A stretch of 64,000 bases of DNA from an uncultured Flavobacteriales bacterium (GCA_903935095.1 CAIZQH010000013.1:1-64000), one strand, 5' to 3'. Shown: positions 36,763 to 45,773, counted from the first letter of the stretch. Made by a program: numbers and translations. The notes: generated by a model not told the origin, from the letters alone.

Positions 36763-39078
36763 CTACAGCACGATAATTTTATGCCGTTTTTTAGCATTCG
36801 AAAGGATGTACATTCCCGAAGGGAAACACATTTTCATCCCCGATGCTTCAGGAGAAAGTGTGGCCATCTTGTTGCCTTGCAAGTCGTATAAAATCCAATG
36901 ATCAGCTCGTACATTCAGCCAATCGTTGCAGTGCAATACCGTAGGAAATATCTGTTGCTCCTTGCTGTTTTCGTCAAGAGCTAAAAACGTAGAAACGGTG
37001 ACACAAGAAGAAGTGTCTGCCCCACAGGCATTAGTGACAATCACCGCGTAGTTCCCGTTAGTTGAAACAATCATTGTTGTGGAATCTTCGCCCGGTATAG
37101 AGTCGTAGGTTGGACAGATAACCCATTGGTATGTTGCTCCAGGTTGTGCTTGGGTGTTCAACTCGACATAGTCCGACATGCTGATCATATTCACCTGTGG
37201 TGATTGAGGTGGATTTTCTATCGTTAACGTTAAGGTGCTTATTGAATCACAGCCGTTAGTAGCTATCAGTGTATCGGTATAAATACCACTGGAGTTGTAG
37301 GTATTGCCATTCCATATATATGAATTACACGCCGTAACACTTTCTCCACCGAGTATGGTTGCTCCATCTGTAAGAACTAAGGTAGCGGTAGAGTCGCATC
37401 CATATACGCTCGTCAAATTCACGCTGTAGTTTCCACTGCTTAAATACGTATTTCCGTTCCATGTCACTGGAGAACATGATGTAATAAATGTCTGAGAAGT
37501 TAATGGAGGATAAATGGTTATTAAAAATGTATCGGCCACTCCGTCACAATAGAAATTGGATGATGTAAAATAACGAGGGGTTACGATGATTGTTGCCGTT
37601 GTAATGCTAGAAACTGTAGGGGCTGTATAAGATGAAATATTACCTATTCCCGTAGCAGGTAAACCAATCGCTGGGTTGGAATTGGTCCATTCGAACTGGG
37701 TAGTATTCCCGGTGAAATTTACGGCAGGTATCACTGATCCTGAACAAACGTTTATGTTTGGATTCGGATTAATCGTTCCAACCGGGTATATGCGGTATTC
37801 AAACGTAAACGGTGGTGCATTACTCGTACAGGTTGTTCCTCCGAATGTGTAATAAGGAGTGACTGTTACTACAGATATGATAGTAGAAGTTCCCGTATTG
37901 ATGGCAGTAAAGGCAGGTAGTACTCCCGATCCTGAGGCCACTTGGCCGATCGACGTATTGGAATTTGTCCATTGAACGCTTGTGTAATTTCCAAGAATCG
38001 TAATTGGAGTTGCTGTTTGACCATGACACCAATCCCAATCAAACTGTAAGGCACTCGGAGTAGGGATCAAAGAAATCGAGAACGTCATCGGGGTTCCAGC
38101 ACATCCATTCAGGCTCGGTGTAACTATGATATTCCCTGTTTCAAGAGAATTTGACAATACAGTAGCAATATAACCAGGCACATTACCAGTTCCAGATGCT
38201 TGCACACCATTTAAAGTATTTGAGTTTGTCCAACTATAGGTAGCTCCCGCTGTTCCAGAGAACACTGTTGGTGGCACATATTGATTGTCGCAATACGCAG
38301 TGCTGGATACTTGGTTTACTACCGGAGCAGCTAGCACATTTACAACACTTGTCGCAGTTGAACTTACTCCATTGAGCGTCGCCACACAGGTGTAGGTCGT
38401 TGTAGTCGTAGGTGACACCGTTACACTTGCTGTTATAGCACCTCCCGGAGACCACAGAAAAGTAGCACCTTGGGAAGATGAGGCAGTCAGTGTCGTTGAT
38501 GCACCTGCACAAATTGTTGTATTTGTCGGTGTAACAGTCAACGGAGGAGGAGAAGGCATAAGGCTAAATGTAACATTGGTAATACCTCTATTCGAACTGC
38601 CATGATAGGCGTACAAGTAGCTGCTCGGTGTGGCTCCTCTTGCCCAAATCAACGATAAAGAGCCAGGTCCTGCGGTGAAAACATAATCTGCTGCATCTCC
38701 CGTATTTAGTGCCCTTGTTGCAATAATGGTGCGTACTCCTGCGTTTACTTGATTCGAAGAAATCGTCCAGTTCTGTTGTGCGTCCGTAACCGGTGCCGCG
38801 TATCCTGAAAGAGATGCGTCAAAATTGGTTAATGTACCTGAAGAATGAACCCCAACCACATCAGTTCCAACCGCCATGGAGCTAGCATTAAACCCAACAG
38901 CAAACCAACGGTCAGCGGGACCACCCAAGGTAAGTGTAACATTCGTTCCAACATCTATTTTTACCGACATAGCTAAACCCGCAGTAGTAGATAGTGAAAC
39001 CGTACCTGTGGTGTACGTTTGGGCAAATGTTGCGAATGTACAGGCAAGGAAGATAATAAGTAAGTTATTTTTTTTCAT
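36763..39078 (-). CDS. Secreted DOMON / Ig-like protein with T9SS-like C-terminus
   Basis: About 771 aa from the ATG at 39078; the frame extends 12 codons further, but MKKNNLLIIFLACTFATFAQ is a textbook signal peptide. Residues about 22-180 look like a DOMON domain (DRWFAVGFNASSMAVGTDVVGVHSSG; later SLIWARG), a fold that binds haem or sugars. Then come Ig-like modules with CAGASTTLTAS and GCDSTATLVL motifs. The last 65 residues (IFPTVLHCNDWLNVRADHWILYDLQGNKM...PSGMYIL) are a divergent T9SS type A signal. Its start overlaps the ankyrin gene end by 14 bp, so the two are co-translated. Ligand unknown. Confidence 0.83.
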   Translation of the reverse strand: MKKNNLLIIFLACTFATFAQTYTTGTVSLSTTAGLAMSVKIDVGTNVTLTLGGPADRWFAVGFNASSMAVGTDVVGVHSSGTLTNFDASLSGYAAPVTDAQQNWTISSNQVNAGVRTIIATRALNTGDAADYVFTAGPGSLSLIWARGATPSSYLYAYHGSSNRGITNVTFSLMPSPPPLTVTPTNTTICAGASTTLTASSSQGATFLWSPGGAITASVTVSPTTTTTYTCVATLNGVSSTATSVVNVLAAPVVNQVSSTAYCDNQYVPPTVFSGTAGATYSWTNSNTLNGVQASGTGNVPGYIATVLSNSLETGNIIVTPSLNGCAGTPMTFSISLIPTPSALQFDWDWCHGQTATPITILGNYTSVQWTNSNTSIGQVASGSGVLPAFTAINTGTSTIISVVTVTPYYTFGGTTCTSNAPPFTFEYRIYPVGTINPNPNINVCSGSVIPAVNFTGNTTQFEWTNSNPAIGLPATGIGNISSYTAPTVSSITTATIIVTPRYFTSSNFYCDGVADTFLITIYPPLTSQTFITSCSPVTWNGNTYLSSGNYSVNLTSVYGCDSTATLVLTDGATILGGESVTACNSYIWNGNTYNSSGIYTDTLIATNGCDSISTLTLTIENPPQSPQVNMISMSDYVELNTQAQPGATYQWVICPTYDSIPGEDSTTMIVSTNGNYAVIVTNACGADTSSCVTVSTFLALDENSKEQQIFPTVLHCNDWLNVRADHWILYDLQGNKMATLSPEASGMKMCFPSGMYILSNAKKRHKIIVL

Positions 39079-39604
39079 GGCGTTTAAAAATAGCGTTAAG
39101 TTTTTCGTCAGCATAGCGTGTTAAAAGCTGCTGTATGGTACTTCCTTCTTGGTTGGGAAGCGATTGGTTTGCTCCGTAAGTCAATAAGATATCGACTATA
39201 TCATAACGTTTCAAGCTCATGGCCATATGCAATGGGGAACCGAATTGATTGAATTGACAGGTGTCATTGGGCGAATTACCTTTGAGCAACATGTATTTAA
39301 GCATTTCTGTGTTGTCTTTAAAGATCATTCCATAGATTGCGGAACCTTCAGCAGCACAAAAGGAAACATTAGCTCCATTATCCATAAGGTATTTGGCGAC
39401 TTCGTTGTTTCCTCTGTAACAAGCCAAGATAAGAGGAGTAATGCCTCTTTCAGACAATTCATCTAGGGCGTCCGGTTTTTTCGCTAGAATTTCTTGCATT
39501 TGGGCAACCGTTCCATTTCGGGCAACATCGTGAATAGCTTGTGCCCCACAGTTTTGGCACAATCCAAAAAAGAAAATTAGGTAAGCAGTAATTCTGTAGA
39601 GCAC
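39065..39604 (-). CDS. Exported ankyrin-repeat protein
   Basis: 179 aa with a GTG start; the only later in-frame Met is internal to the repeats, and the hydrophobic N-terminus (YRITAYLIFFFGLCQNCGAQ) needs this start. Four ankyrin repeats follow: AIHDVARNGTVAQMQEIL, GITPLILACYRGNNEVAKYLMDNGA (in two halves), SAIYGMIFKDNTEMLKYMLLKG, and SPLHMAMSLKRYDIVDILLTYGA. The protein is probably periplasmic and acts by protein binding. The downstream DOMON protein gene overlaps by 14 bp. Its promoter region has been invaded by the recombinase remnant that begins 36 bp upstream on the other strand. Confidence 0.85.
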   Translation of the reverse strand: MLYRITAYLIFFFGLCQNCGAQAIHDVARNGTVAQMQEILAKKPDALDELSERGITPLILACYRGNNEVAKYLMDNGANVSFCAAEGSAIYGMIFKDNTEMLKYMLLKGNSPNDTCQFNQFGSPLHMAMSLKRYDIVDILLTYGANQSLPNQEGSTIQQLLTRYADEKLNAIFKRHEKK

Positions 39605-39639
39605 GTTTTTTTTTTAAATATAAATAATTCCCTTTAAAG

Positions 39640-40143
39640 ATGCATAAAGAAAATACAACTAATTTGATATTATCACCTCTAGATAAACTAACTGAAAGGA
39701 ATAAAACATCAAAATCTGATTCAGAGAATATTCTTAAAGAAATTGAAAAATATCAGAACCGTATTTCAAATGCAAAATACCTCTTATTAGATGGCGGAAT
39801 TTCATCAGATGAATATAAAGACATGAAAATTGAGATTGAAAATTCAATTAAAGAGTTAAGAAGAAAACAATCAAATATTCAAACGATAATCGATAACGCA
39901 AAAGAAAAAGTGAATAACTCAATCAAAATCATATCGAACCTCAAAAACATCTATCAGCATTGCGATGTAGCGGCAAAACAACGTATAATAAGTTCGATTT
40001 TTCCTGCGAACTTGTATTATGGAAAAAAATCAGTTCTAACCCTCGAAGTCAATAAAGTGACCACGCTAGTTTTCAATACTGGTAAAGGTTTCGGAAAAAT
40101 AAAAAAAAGAAAAGCACACCGATTTTGGTGTGCTTTCCTGTAG
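39640..40143 (+). pseudogene. C-terminal remnant of a large serine recombinase
   Basis: 167 codons. The sequence EIEKYQNRISNAKYLLLDG.ISSDEYKDMK...IKELRRKQ is the coiled coil that follows the zinc ribbon in large serine recombinases of Bacteroidota. AAKQRIISSIFPANLYYG, then a basic tail, matches their C-terminus. The catalytic resolvase domain and zinc ribbon are missing. An in-frame stop lies at 39625, only 35 bp from the divergent ankyrin gene, so the 5' part was deleted. The last dozen codons read through a terminator hairpin. The stop abuts a 20-bp copy of the tmRNA 3' end, the arrangement expected for an integrase gene next to its attachment site. Confidence 0.75.
40111..40136 (+). terminator. 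Hairpin at the end of the recombinase remnant
   Basis: A perfect 10-bp stem AAAGCACACC/GGTGTGCTTT with a 6-base loop. It lies inside the last codons of the remnant frame. Confidence 0.75.
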
Positions 40144-40161
40144 AGTGGAGCCGGAGGGGTT
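40142..40161. repeat. 20-bp duplicate of the tmRNA 3' end (candidate att site)
   Basis: AGAGTGGAGCCGGAGGGGTT is identical to 40311-40330, the 3' end of ssrA plus 4 bp of flank. The two copies are direct repeats 169 bp apart. After the 20 bp the copies diverge, so this is not a second tmRNA. It follows the stop of the recombinase remnant by a single base overlap. Confidence 0.8.
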
Positions 40162-40194
40162 AGCTGCGCTTTCCCCTCGGGGTAACGTGCAATG

Positions 40195-40310
40195 GATCAA
40201 AAAGCTTCATCGCAAGGCGATGCTGTCTTTTTTTGTTTGCCCAAATTTGAGGACGAGTCCTCATTTGCGCTCACAAAAAAAAGCCACTCCTTCGGAGTAG
40301 CTTTTTGATC
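40195..40310. repeat. 116-bp nested palindrome with three hairpins
   Basis: The ends GATCAAAAAGCT (40195-40206) and AGCTTTTTGATC (40299-40310) are perfect inverted repeats. Inside are three hairpins: CATCGC-AAG-GCGATG on the left, TGAGGA-CGAG-TCCTCA in the centre (40248-40263), and ACTCC-TTC-GGAGT on the right. A second stem (CTTTTTTT with AAAAAAAG) encloses the centre. The right part doubles as the ssrA terminator. Symmetry is about the middle, giving a cloverleaf-like fold. Confidence 0.7.
40275..40305 (-). terminator. ssrA terminator
   Basis: Minus strand: AAAAGCTACTCC-GAAGGAGTGGCTTTT with following T-run, just after the 3' end of tmRNA. It is part of the larger palindrome. Confidence 0.7.
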
Positions 40311-40314
40311 AGAG

Positions 40315-40713
40315 TGGAGCCGGAGGGGTTCGAACCCTCGTCCAAACGACGAGTTTTCAAGCTTTCTACATGCTTATTCCTCGGTTATTTTTCGATCCAG
40401 GCACGGACAAGAACACCCAAAACCTGAACTTAGGTACTGAATTTCGCATTTGCTTAGTACCGTCGCAAACACTAGCCTAATGGGATGAACTTTCGAGTGG
40501 TAAATCGATTAGGCGACGATCTACCGAAAGTACTTGTCCGACCTACTATGCTTCAGTCAGATTAAGCCAATTAACATTCAGCTAATTAAGCAGCAAGTGC
40601 GTATGACGTATTGTCAATTATTGTTCGAGACAAGATATTAAAGAGGTTCACCTCAACCCTCTGCATGCTGACACTTGACTACCGCTATCGCTGTCAAATC
40701 CAAGGTCGGCCCC
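40315..40713 (-). ncRNA. ssrA: tmRNA (transfer-messenger RNA)
   Basis: 399 nt. The 5' end GGGGCCGACC pairs with the 3' end CGGCTCC-A to form the acceptor stem; CCA is not encoded. The T arm GACGAGGGTTCGAACCCCTC is intact. The tag frame reads GAC AAT ACG TCA TAC GCA CTT GCT GCT TAA (40615 down to 40586), giving DNTSYALAA; the ending YALAA is the Bacteroidota hallmark, while the exact resume codon is inferred. tmRNA with SmpB rescues stalled ribosomes and tags products for proteolysis. A perfect -7 element lies upstream and a terminator downstream. Confidence 0.97.
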
Positions 40714-40722
40714 ATTGAGCTA

Positions 40723-40730
40723 CAAAGATA
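40723..40730 (-). promoter_or_regulatory. -7 promoter element of ssrA (TATCTTTG)
   Basis: Minus-strand TATCTTTG matches TAnnTTTG exactly and ends 9 bp before the mature tmRNA 5' end, the distance expected for a short processed leader. Confidence 0.7.
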
Positions 40731-40780
40731 CGAGTAAATTCGAAATGTTTTTTGTATCCATCACAGATACCTGAAACTAA

Positions 40781-42622
40781 TTATTTAACAACGGTTACGA
40801 ACCCTTGGAACAATTCATTCACCGTATCCGCTGGATTAAAATAAACGAGATACGTGTACACACCATCATGAACTGGCATACCTGAACGCTCATCTTTCCC
40901 ATCCCACTTCAACTGAGTCGGTGAAAACGTACAGATTACATTGCCCCATCGATTGAAAATCCAACCGCGCTCAACTTTACCATTCTGTATAATGATTTCA
41001 AAGGTGTCGTTCACCAAGTCTCCGTTCGGTGTAAAAACGTTCGGTATGAAAATAACCGAGGGTTCAATTATACAGGATTCCATTTGAACGTTTACGGTAT
41101 GTACATAGTCACAACCGTTTGCATTTTGCTCAACTTGTGTTAAGGTCTGTGTACCATAAATCCATTGGTTGAAGATCAAAACCGAATCAAATTCACAAAG
41201 CGAGATGTTTTCCGTCCATGGGTTGACATTATACAAACTTAAGGTAGCAATATGTGTGCTATCGCAAAGATTGATGTCCTGAAAAGCCGCTGAATATTGT
41301 CCTGGGGTATTTTCCCAAACACCATTGATGAAGGCTGAATCACCCGGACAAATCGTTAAGGACTCTGTTGTGGTTTGTGGGGTGCATCCATTCGTTACGA
41401 CGATGGTGATGCATTGCATATCCGCACAGTTTCCAGATCCCAAAGCATAACATACTTGCCAAGATCCTGTTCCGGCTGTTTGCGGATTAAACACTCCCGT
41501 GGATGATAAGCAAGTTCCACAAGTGGATGACCAAACTCCTCCCAAATTCACAGCTTGAATTTGTTGTGTCGCATCTTGGTTTGTGAATGGTCCAGCTGCT
41601 GAAATAGCGGCATTTACTCCGGCTGACCCTGCTGAAACGGTAAATGTTTCTATGGCAGAACATCCGTTCGCTCCGGTTACGGTAACGGTGTACGAACCTG
41701 GACAAACGTTTGAAATAGAACTTGTGGTAGCACCATTAGACCAACTGTACGTGTAGGGAGCAAGTCCATTTGTTACGGTCGTTTCAATGGAACCATCACA
41801 GGTATTGACGCATGTTTCGTTTAATATCAATGGAGTAACCGTCATTCCTGGATTCACACTACAAAGTGGATTCATGCTGCCAATCCAAGAGTCATTCGCG
41901 GCATTATTCGGCATTCCTGGTGTTTGTCCCGTTGCTACATCCGCACTGGTCCAATTCGCTACTAAATTCCAGTCATTCGAAGTGGTATTTGTAAACGAAA
42001 ACACTTTGCTAGCTGCAGAACCTGCAAAATAAACAAGGGTATTGCTCGTATTATTTCCCCAACTTACACTGTGAAAAGGAACGCCTGTTGAAGGGATATT
42101 TGGCACTTGAAACGAATCGTCTGTATTGGACATCGCTAATGGCGACCATGATCCACCAACTGACCAACTGGCATCTGGCGGATAGGCTTGATTAGTAGTG
42201 TTTGGACTTGTTGTCGTTTTCTCTAACAACATGGAACTAGATGGGATAATCAATCTGCAATTGCCATCTGTGGAGGAGATATCATCAGGTGGTAAACTTG
42301 AATTTGGACTTGCATCATTGTAGATAACAATGTAAGTGCCTTGTGAAATATTTTGCCAGAATGGAATATTTGCGAAGCGAACAGCACCTCCTGCGATTCC
42401 CGTTCCGGATCCAGTTGCGAAATACCCATTATTGTCATCAATGATGACTTTGCGTAAATCCAAACTTGGTACCGGTGTGACACATGTTGGTGTTCCGATC
42501 ACCACAAACTCCACATATTCACTAGATCCTGTACCCTGAGAAACTTCATTGATGATTAATTGCTGCGCATTCCATTTTTTTGAAAAGAGCAGTAACAAAC
42601 TCAATACTAGAAACTTATTCAT
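40781..42622 (-). CDS. Lamin-tail/SprB-repeat protein with T9SS type B (gliding-associated) C-terminus
   Basis: About 613 aa. I chose the ATG at 42622, because the promoter -7 element overlaps 42662-42669 and excludes the upstream codons of the open frame; MNKFLVLSLLLLFSKKWNAQ is then a normal signal peptide. Residues about 20-130 resemble a lamin-tail domain (LIINEVSQGTGSSEYVEFVV). A SprB-type repeat lies around 270-335 (CDGSIETTVTNGLAPYTYSW, SNGATTSSISNVCPGSY). The last 85 residues (IPNVFTPNGDLVNDTFEI, IFNRWGNVI, WDGK, DGVYTYLV) are the CHU_C/gliding-associated type B sorting domain. A surface-anchored or secreted structural protein; function otherwise unknown. Confidence 0.9.
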   Translation of the reverse strand: MNKFLVLSLLLLFSKKWNAQQLIINEVSQGTGSSEYVEFVVIGTPTCVTPVPSLDLRKVIIDDNNGYFATGSGTGIAGGAVRFANIPFWQNISQGTYIVIYNDASPNSSLPPDDISSTDGNCRLIIPSSSMLLEKTTTSPNTTNQAYPPDASWSVGGSWSPLAMSNTDDSFQVPNIPSTGVPFHSVSWGNNTSNTLVYFAGSAASKVFSFTNTTSNDWNLVANWTSADVATGQTPGMPNNAANDSWIGSMNPLCSVNPGMTVTPLILNETCVNTCDGSIETTVTNGLAPYTYSWSNGATTSSISNVCPGSYTVTVTGANGCSAIETFTVSAGSAGVNAAISAAGPFTNQDATQQIQAVNLGGVWSSTCGTCLSSTGVFNPQTAGTGSWQVCYALGSGNCADMQCITIVVTNGCTPQTTTESLTICPGDSAFINGVWENTPGQYSAAFQDINLCDSTHIATLSLYNVNPWTENISLCEFDSVLIFNQWIYGTQTLTQVEQNANGCDYVHTVNVQMESCIIEPSVIFIPNVFTPNGDLVNDTFEIIIQNGKVERGWIFNRWGNVICTFSPTQLKWDGKDERSGMPVHDGVYTYLVYFNPADTVNELFQGFVTVVK

Positions 42623-42661
42623 TGTCATCGTTCGACTTTCCGTTCTGCATTGGTTTCGGTG

Positions 42662-42691
42662 CAAACCTAAAGTTCACCTCAAGGAGTTCAA
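42662..42691 (-). promoter_or_regulatory. Promoter of the type B T9SS gene
   Basis: Minus strand TTG (42691-42689), 19 bp, TAGGTTTG (42669-42662): a perfect match to the Bacteroidota -33/-7 consensus. It lies 40 bp before the ATG at 42622 and so decides the start. Confidence 0.75.
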
Positions 42692-42842
42692 TGCTGAACT
42701 TCCGAACAAATTTACGCTAACTATCCGAATTAATTCGACTAAGCATATGATAAAATTGTTAAGTAATGAATGATTAGTTCCCAATTGCAATGCTTGAAAG
42801 GAAGATTATAAGGATTCAGGACAGAATTAGTAACTTCACGAC

Positions 42843-44327
42843 ATGAAAAAATTAGGCTTTATCTTATTTATTGGGATTTATAGCACGCTGTCTTTTTCAC
42901 AAAAAACAGCAAAATCAGATTCCATTCAATGGTTCGCTGACGCCAAATTAGGTATCTTTATTCACTGGGGGATTTATGCGGTGGACGGAACATCCGAAAG
43001 TTGGGCTTTTCATAATAAAAGTGTTCCCTATCCTACTTACATGTCACAATTGAATGGATTTAAAGCGGAAAATTACCATCCAGAGGAATGGGCGAAGTTA
43101 ATCAAGGAAAGTGGCGCACAGTACACGGTAATGACTACACAACACCACGATGGCGTTGCACTTTGGGATACGAAATTAAAAACACCTCACACCAAAGCTC
43201 CACAATTTGGATGGGCACTTCCGACGCTTACAAAAAAATATGAGAAAAATTTACTTTGGAAGGAAAAACTGCCTTTGAGTGTTGTTTACCAGACGCCTGC
43301 GAAACGCGATTTAATTACCCCATTCGTCGAAGCTGTTCGAAAGGAAGGATTGCATTTTGGTGCATACTACTCCTTGTTGGATTGGTCACATGACGATTAC
43401 CCAACGTTCCTAAAAGACTACAACCGTTATCAAATCAAGGACGACATTGTTCGATGGTCTCGTTTTTTATCCTTCATGCACGGACAAATACAAGAAATCA
43501 ATCAGCAGTTTAAACCGGATTTATTTTGGTTTGATGGAGACTGGGAACATTCTGAAGAAGAATGGCAAGCAGCTAAAATTGACCAAATCATCCATACGAG
43601 TAATCCAAACGCCATCCTAAACGGACGCTTAAAATCCTTCGGGGACTACGATACGCCCGAACAAAACATGCCTGTCGTTCATCCCGATCGAAATACCTGG
43701 GAACTGTGTCTGACCAGTAACGACAATTGGGGCTATCGTCCTAGCGACCACAACATGAAAACAGTGAACGAAGTCCTGCAAATCTTCACCGAATGCCTTG
43801 GAATGGGTGGGAATTTACTTCTAGACATAGGTCCAAAAGCTGATGGAACCATTCCGGAGGAACAAGTTCAGTTGTTGAAAGCATTGGGACGCTGGACCTC
43901 CAAACACAAAGAAGCGATTTACGCTTCGCTCGCTGGATTACCCGCTGGACACTTCCACGGAAACAGTACAATCTCCAAGGATTCGATGTCCATTTACTTA
44001 TTTGTTCCAGCTGTTGGAATCGATACATCAAATCAAGCTAACAGAGAATCACAGTATGGAAACATTCAAAGTTCTCCGTTAGCCACATCGAATTTAAAAG
44101 TAACTGTCCAGCTGAAAGGACTGATGTCCGAAATAGAGAGCATCACCGTACTTGGAACGAAAACAACTGTTCCATACAAAGTTGTCGGTAAAATCGATTG
44201 GAGCTATGTTCCTGGAACCATCTACATGGAACTTCCAATTTCAGCCCTAGATCCAGAAATTTCTGTGATTAAAATCCAACTTAAAACACCTTTGAAACTC
44301 TACCGAGGGAAAGGTGGTTTTCATTAA
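42843..44327 (+). CDS. Alpha-L-fucosidase, GH29 (first copy)
   Basis: 494 aa with signal peptide (LFIGIYSTLSFSQ). The GH29 N-terminal signature KLGIFIHWGIYAVDG.SESWAFHN and the histidine pair TTQHHDGVALWDTK are present. The nucleophile is D231 in LFWFDGDWE, and NLLLDIGPKADGTIP closes the catalytic barrel. A C-terminal beta-domain follows. The enzyme removes alpha-L-fucose from glycans, probably in the periplasm; there is no T9SS tail. It is followed after 9 bp by a second GH29 gene of distinct sequence, so the two may have different linkage or aglycone preferences. No SusC/SusD pair or sulfatase is nearby. Confidence 0.94.
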   Translation: MKKLGFILFIGIYSTLSFSQKTAKSDSIQWFADAKLGIFIHWGIYAVDGTSESWAFHNKSVPYPTYMSQLNGFKAENYHPEEWAKLIKESGAQYTVMTTQHHDGVALWDTKLKTPHTKAPQFGWALPTLTKKYEKNLLWKEKLPLSVVYQTPAKRDLITPFVEAVRKEGLHFGAYYSLLDWSHDDYPTFLKDYNRYQIKDDIVRWSRFLSFMHGQIQEINQQFKPDLFWFDGDWEHSEEEWQAAKIDQIIHTSNPNAILNGRLKSFGDYDTPEQNMPVVHPDRNTWELCLTSNDNWGYRPSDHNMKTVNEVLQIFTECLGMGGNLLLDIGPKADGTIPEEQVQLLKALGRWTSKHKEAIYASLAGLPAGHFHGNSTISKDSMSIYLFVPAVGIDTSNQANRESQYGNIQSSPLATSNLKVTVQLKGLMSEIESITVLGTKTTVPYKVVGKIDWSYVPGTIYMELPISALDPEISVIKIQLKTPLKLYRGKGGFH

Positions 44328-44336
44328 ACAGAACAT

Positions 44337-45740
44337 ATGAAACAAGCCATTTTCATTCTTTTTATTTGTCAGATCTTCAACTTCCACGCCCAAGAACACG
44401 AACAAACCTATTTTCCTCCCAGTGATCCATTCGTACAAGAAAAGTTAGAAACATGGCAGGACTTCAAATTTGGAATCCTCATGCATTGGGGAACCTATTC
44501 TCAATTGGGCGTTGTTGAAAGTTGGAGTATTTGTCCGGAGGATGAAGACTGGTGCATTCGACGTGGTCCATACAAAAATGATTATTTCGGCTACGTTAAA
44601 AACTACGAAAACTTGCAAACGACGTTTAATCCAGTTCAATTTCAAGCTGAAAAATGGGCGAAAGCGGCGAAAAATGCGGGGATGAAGTACATGGTTTTCA
44701 CGACGAAACACCACGATGGATTCTGTATGTTCGATTCTAAATACACCAAGTATACAGTCGCAAATGAAAACTGTCCGTATTCAACGAATCCCAATGCCAA
44801 TATTGCGCTGAAAGTGTTCGAAGCTTTTCGAAAAGAAGGACTTTGGACTGGCGCTTATTTCAGTAAACCTGATTGGAGTAACGATGACTACTGGGACCCT
44901 ACTTTCCCACCGTACGACCGAAATCCAAACTACGATTTGACCAAGAAACCAAAAAAATGGGACGCATTTGTGCAATTTACTCACAATCAAATCATGGAAT
45001 TAATGCGCGATTACGGTAAAATCGATTTGCTTTGGCTCGATGGAGGCTGGGTTCAACCAATGACCGAAACTTCGCCTCGCTGGGGATATAAACCCGTGAA
45101 TCAGGACATTAAAATGGATTCCTTGGTCCAAGAAGCACGAAAATTACAACCAGGATTAATCGTTGTCGATCGCGCTGTAGAAGGTCCAAATCAGAATTAC
45201 CTCACACCGGAACAACAAATTCCCGCAAAACCCCTCCCCTATCCTTGGGAATCCTGCATGACGATGGCAAACAGTTGGAGTTACGTTCCCAACGACCAAT
45301 ATAAGTCCACAGCGAAAATCTTGGAGAATTTATGCTTAATCGTTTCACGAGGCGGAAATTACCTGCTCAACATCGCGCCAAACGCACAAGGCGAATGGGA
45401 TCCGCTAGCCTATCAACGATTAGAAGAAATCGGCGCTTGGATGAACATCAACGGTTCAGCGATTTACGGAACACATCCCGTTGCACCCTATGAAGTGAAA
45501 ACCGAGCAAGGAACATGGGTGTTCACAGAAAATGACAAATCGGAATTGTTTGCGCTATTTATTCCCATTGATTTCGAAGTCATGTTTGTTGAATTACCTG
45601 TAAATCAATTGAACATCAGTGGGAAAAAAGAACTCACGACTTTAGGTTCCTCGACTCACTATAAATTGAAAAAGTCCGCTTCAAATGTATTTTTATACGA
45701 TCGCAAGGGACTTCCTCAAGTTTGGAAAATAAGTAAGTAA
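44337..45740 (+). CDS. Alpha-L-fucosidase, GH29 (second copy)
   Basis: 467 aa with signal peptide (FICQIFNFHAQ). Motifs: FKFGILMHWGTYSQLGVVESW, FTTKHHDGFCMFDSKYTKY, nucleophile D235 in LLWLDGGW, and NYLLNIAPNAQGEWDP. The insertion CPEDEDWCIRRG, with two Cys, is seen in many Bacteroidota GH29 enzymes. It differs clearly from the upstream copy, so this is not a recent duplication. Probable periplasmic exo-fucosidase, co-transcribed with the first. Confidence 0.94.
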   Translation: MKQAIFILFICQIFNFHAQEHEQTYFPPSDPFVQEKLETWQDFKFGILMHWGTYSQLGVVESWSICPEDEDWCIRRGPYKNDYFGYVKNYENLQTTFNPVQFQAEKWAKAAKNAGMKYMVFTTKHHDGFCMFDSKYTKYTVANENCPYSTNPNANIALKVFEAFRKEGLWTGAYFSKPDWSNDDYWDPTFPPYDRNPNYDLTKKPKKWDAFVQFTHNQIMELMRDYGKIDLLWLDGGWVQPMTETSPRWGYKPVNQDIKMDSLVQEARKLQPGLIVVDRAVEGPNQNYLTPEQQIPAKPLPYPWESCMTMANSWSYVPNDQYKSTAKILENLCLIVSRGGNYLLNIAPNAQGEWDPLAYQRLEEIGAWMNINGSAIYGTHPVAPYEVKTEQGTWVFTENDKSELFALFIPIDFEVMFVELPVNQLNISGKKELTTLGSSTHYKLKKSASNVFLYDRKGLPQVWKISK

Positions 45741-45773
45741 AAAGAAATGCCCCCTTCATTCAATTGAATAAAA

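Noticed and set aside
40142-40190. Second tmRNA or tRNA fragment gene
   Set aside because: Only 20 bp match the tmRNA 3' end; the T-arm and tag are absent, so it is treated as an att-like duplicate.
40753-40772. Hairpin GTATC...GATAC as terminator of the type B T9SS gene
   Set aside because: The stem is only 5 bp and on the minus strand it is followed by A rather than T residues.
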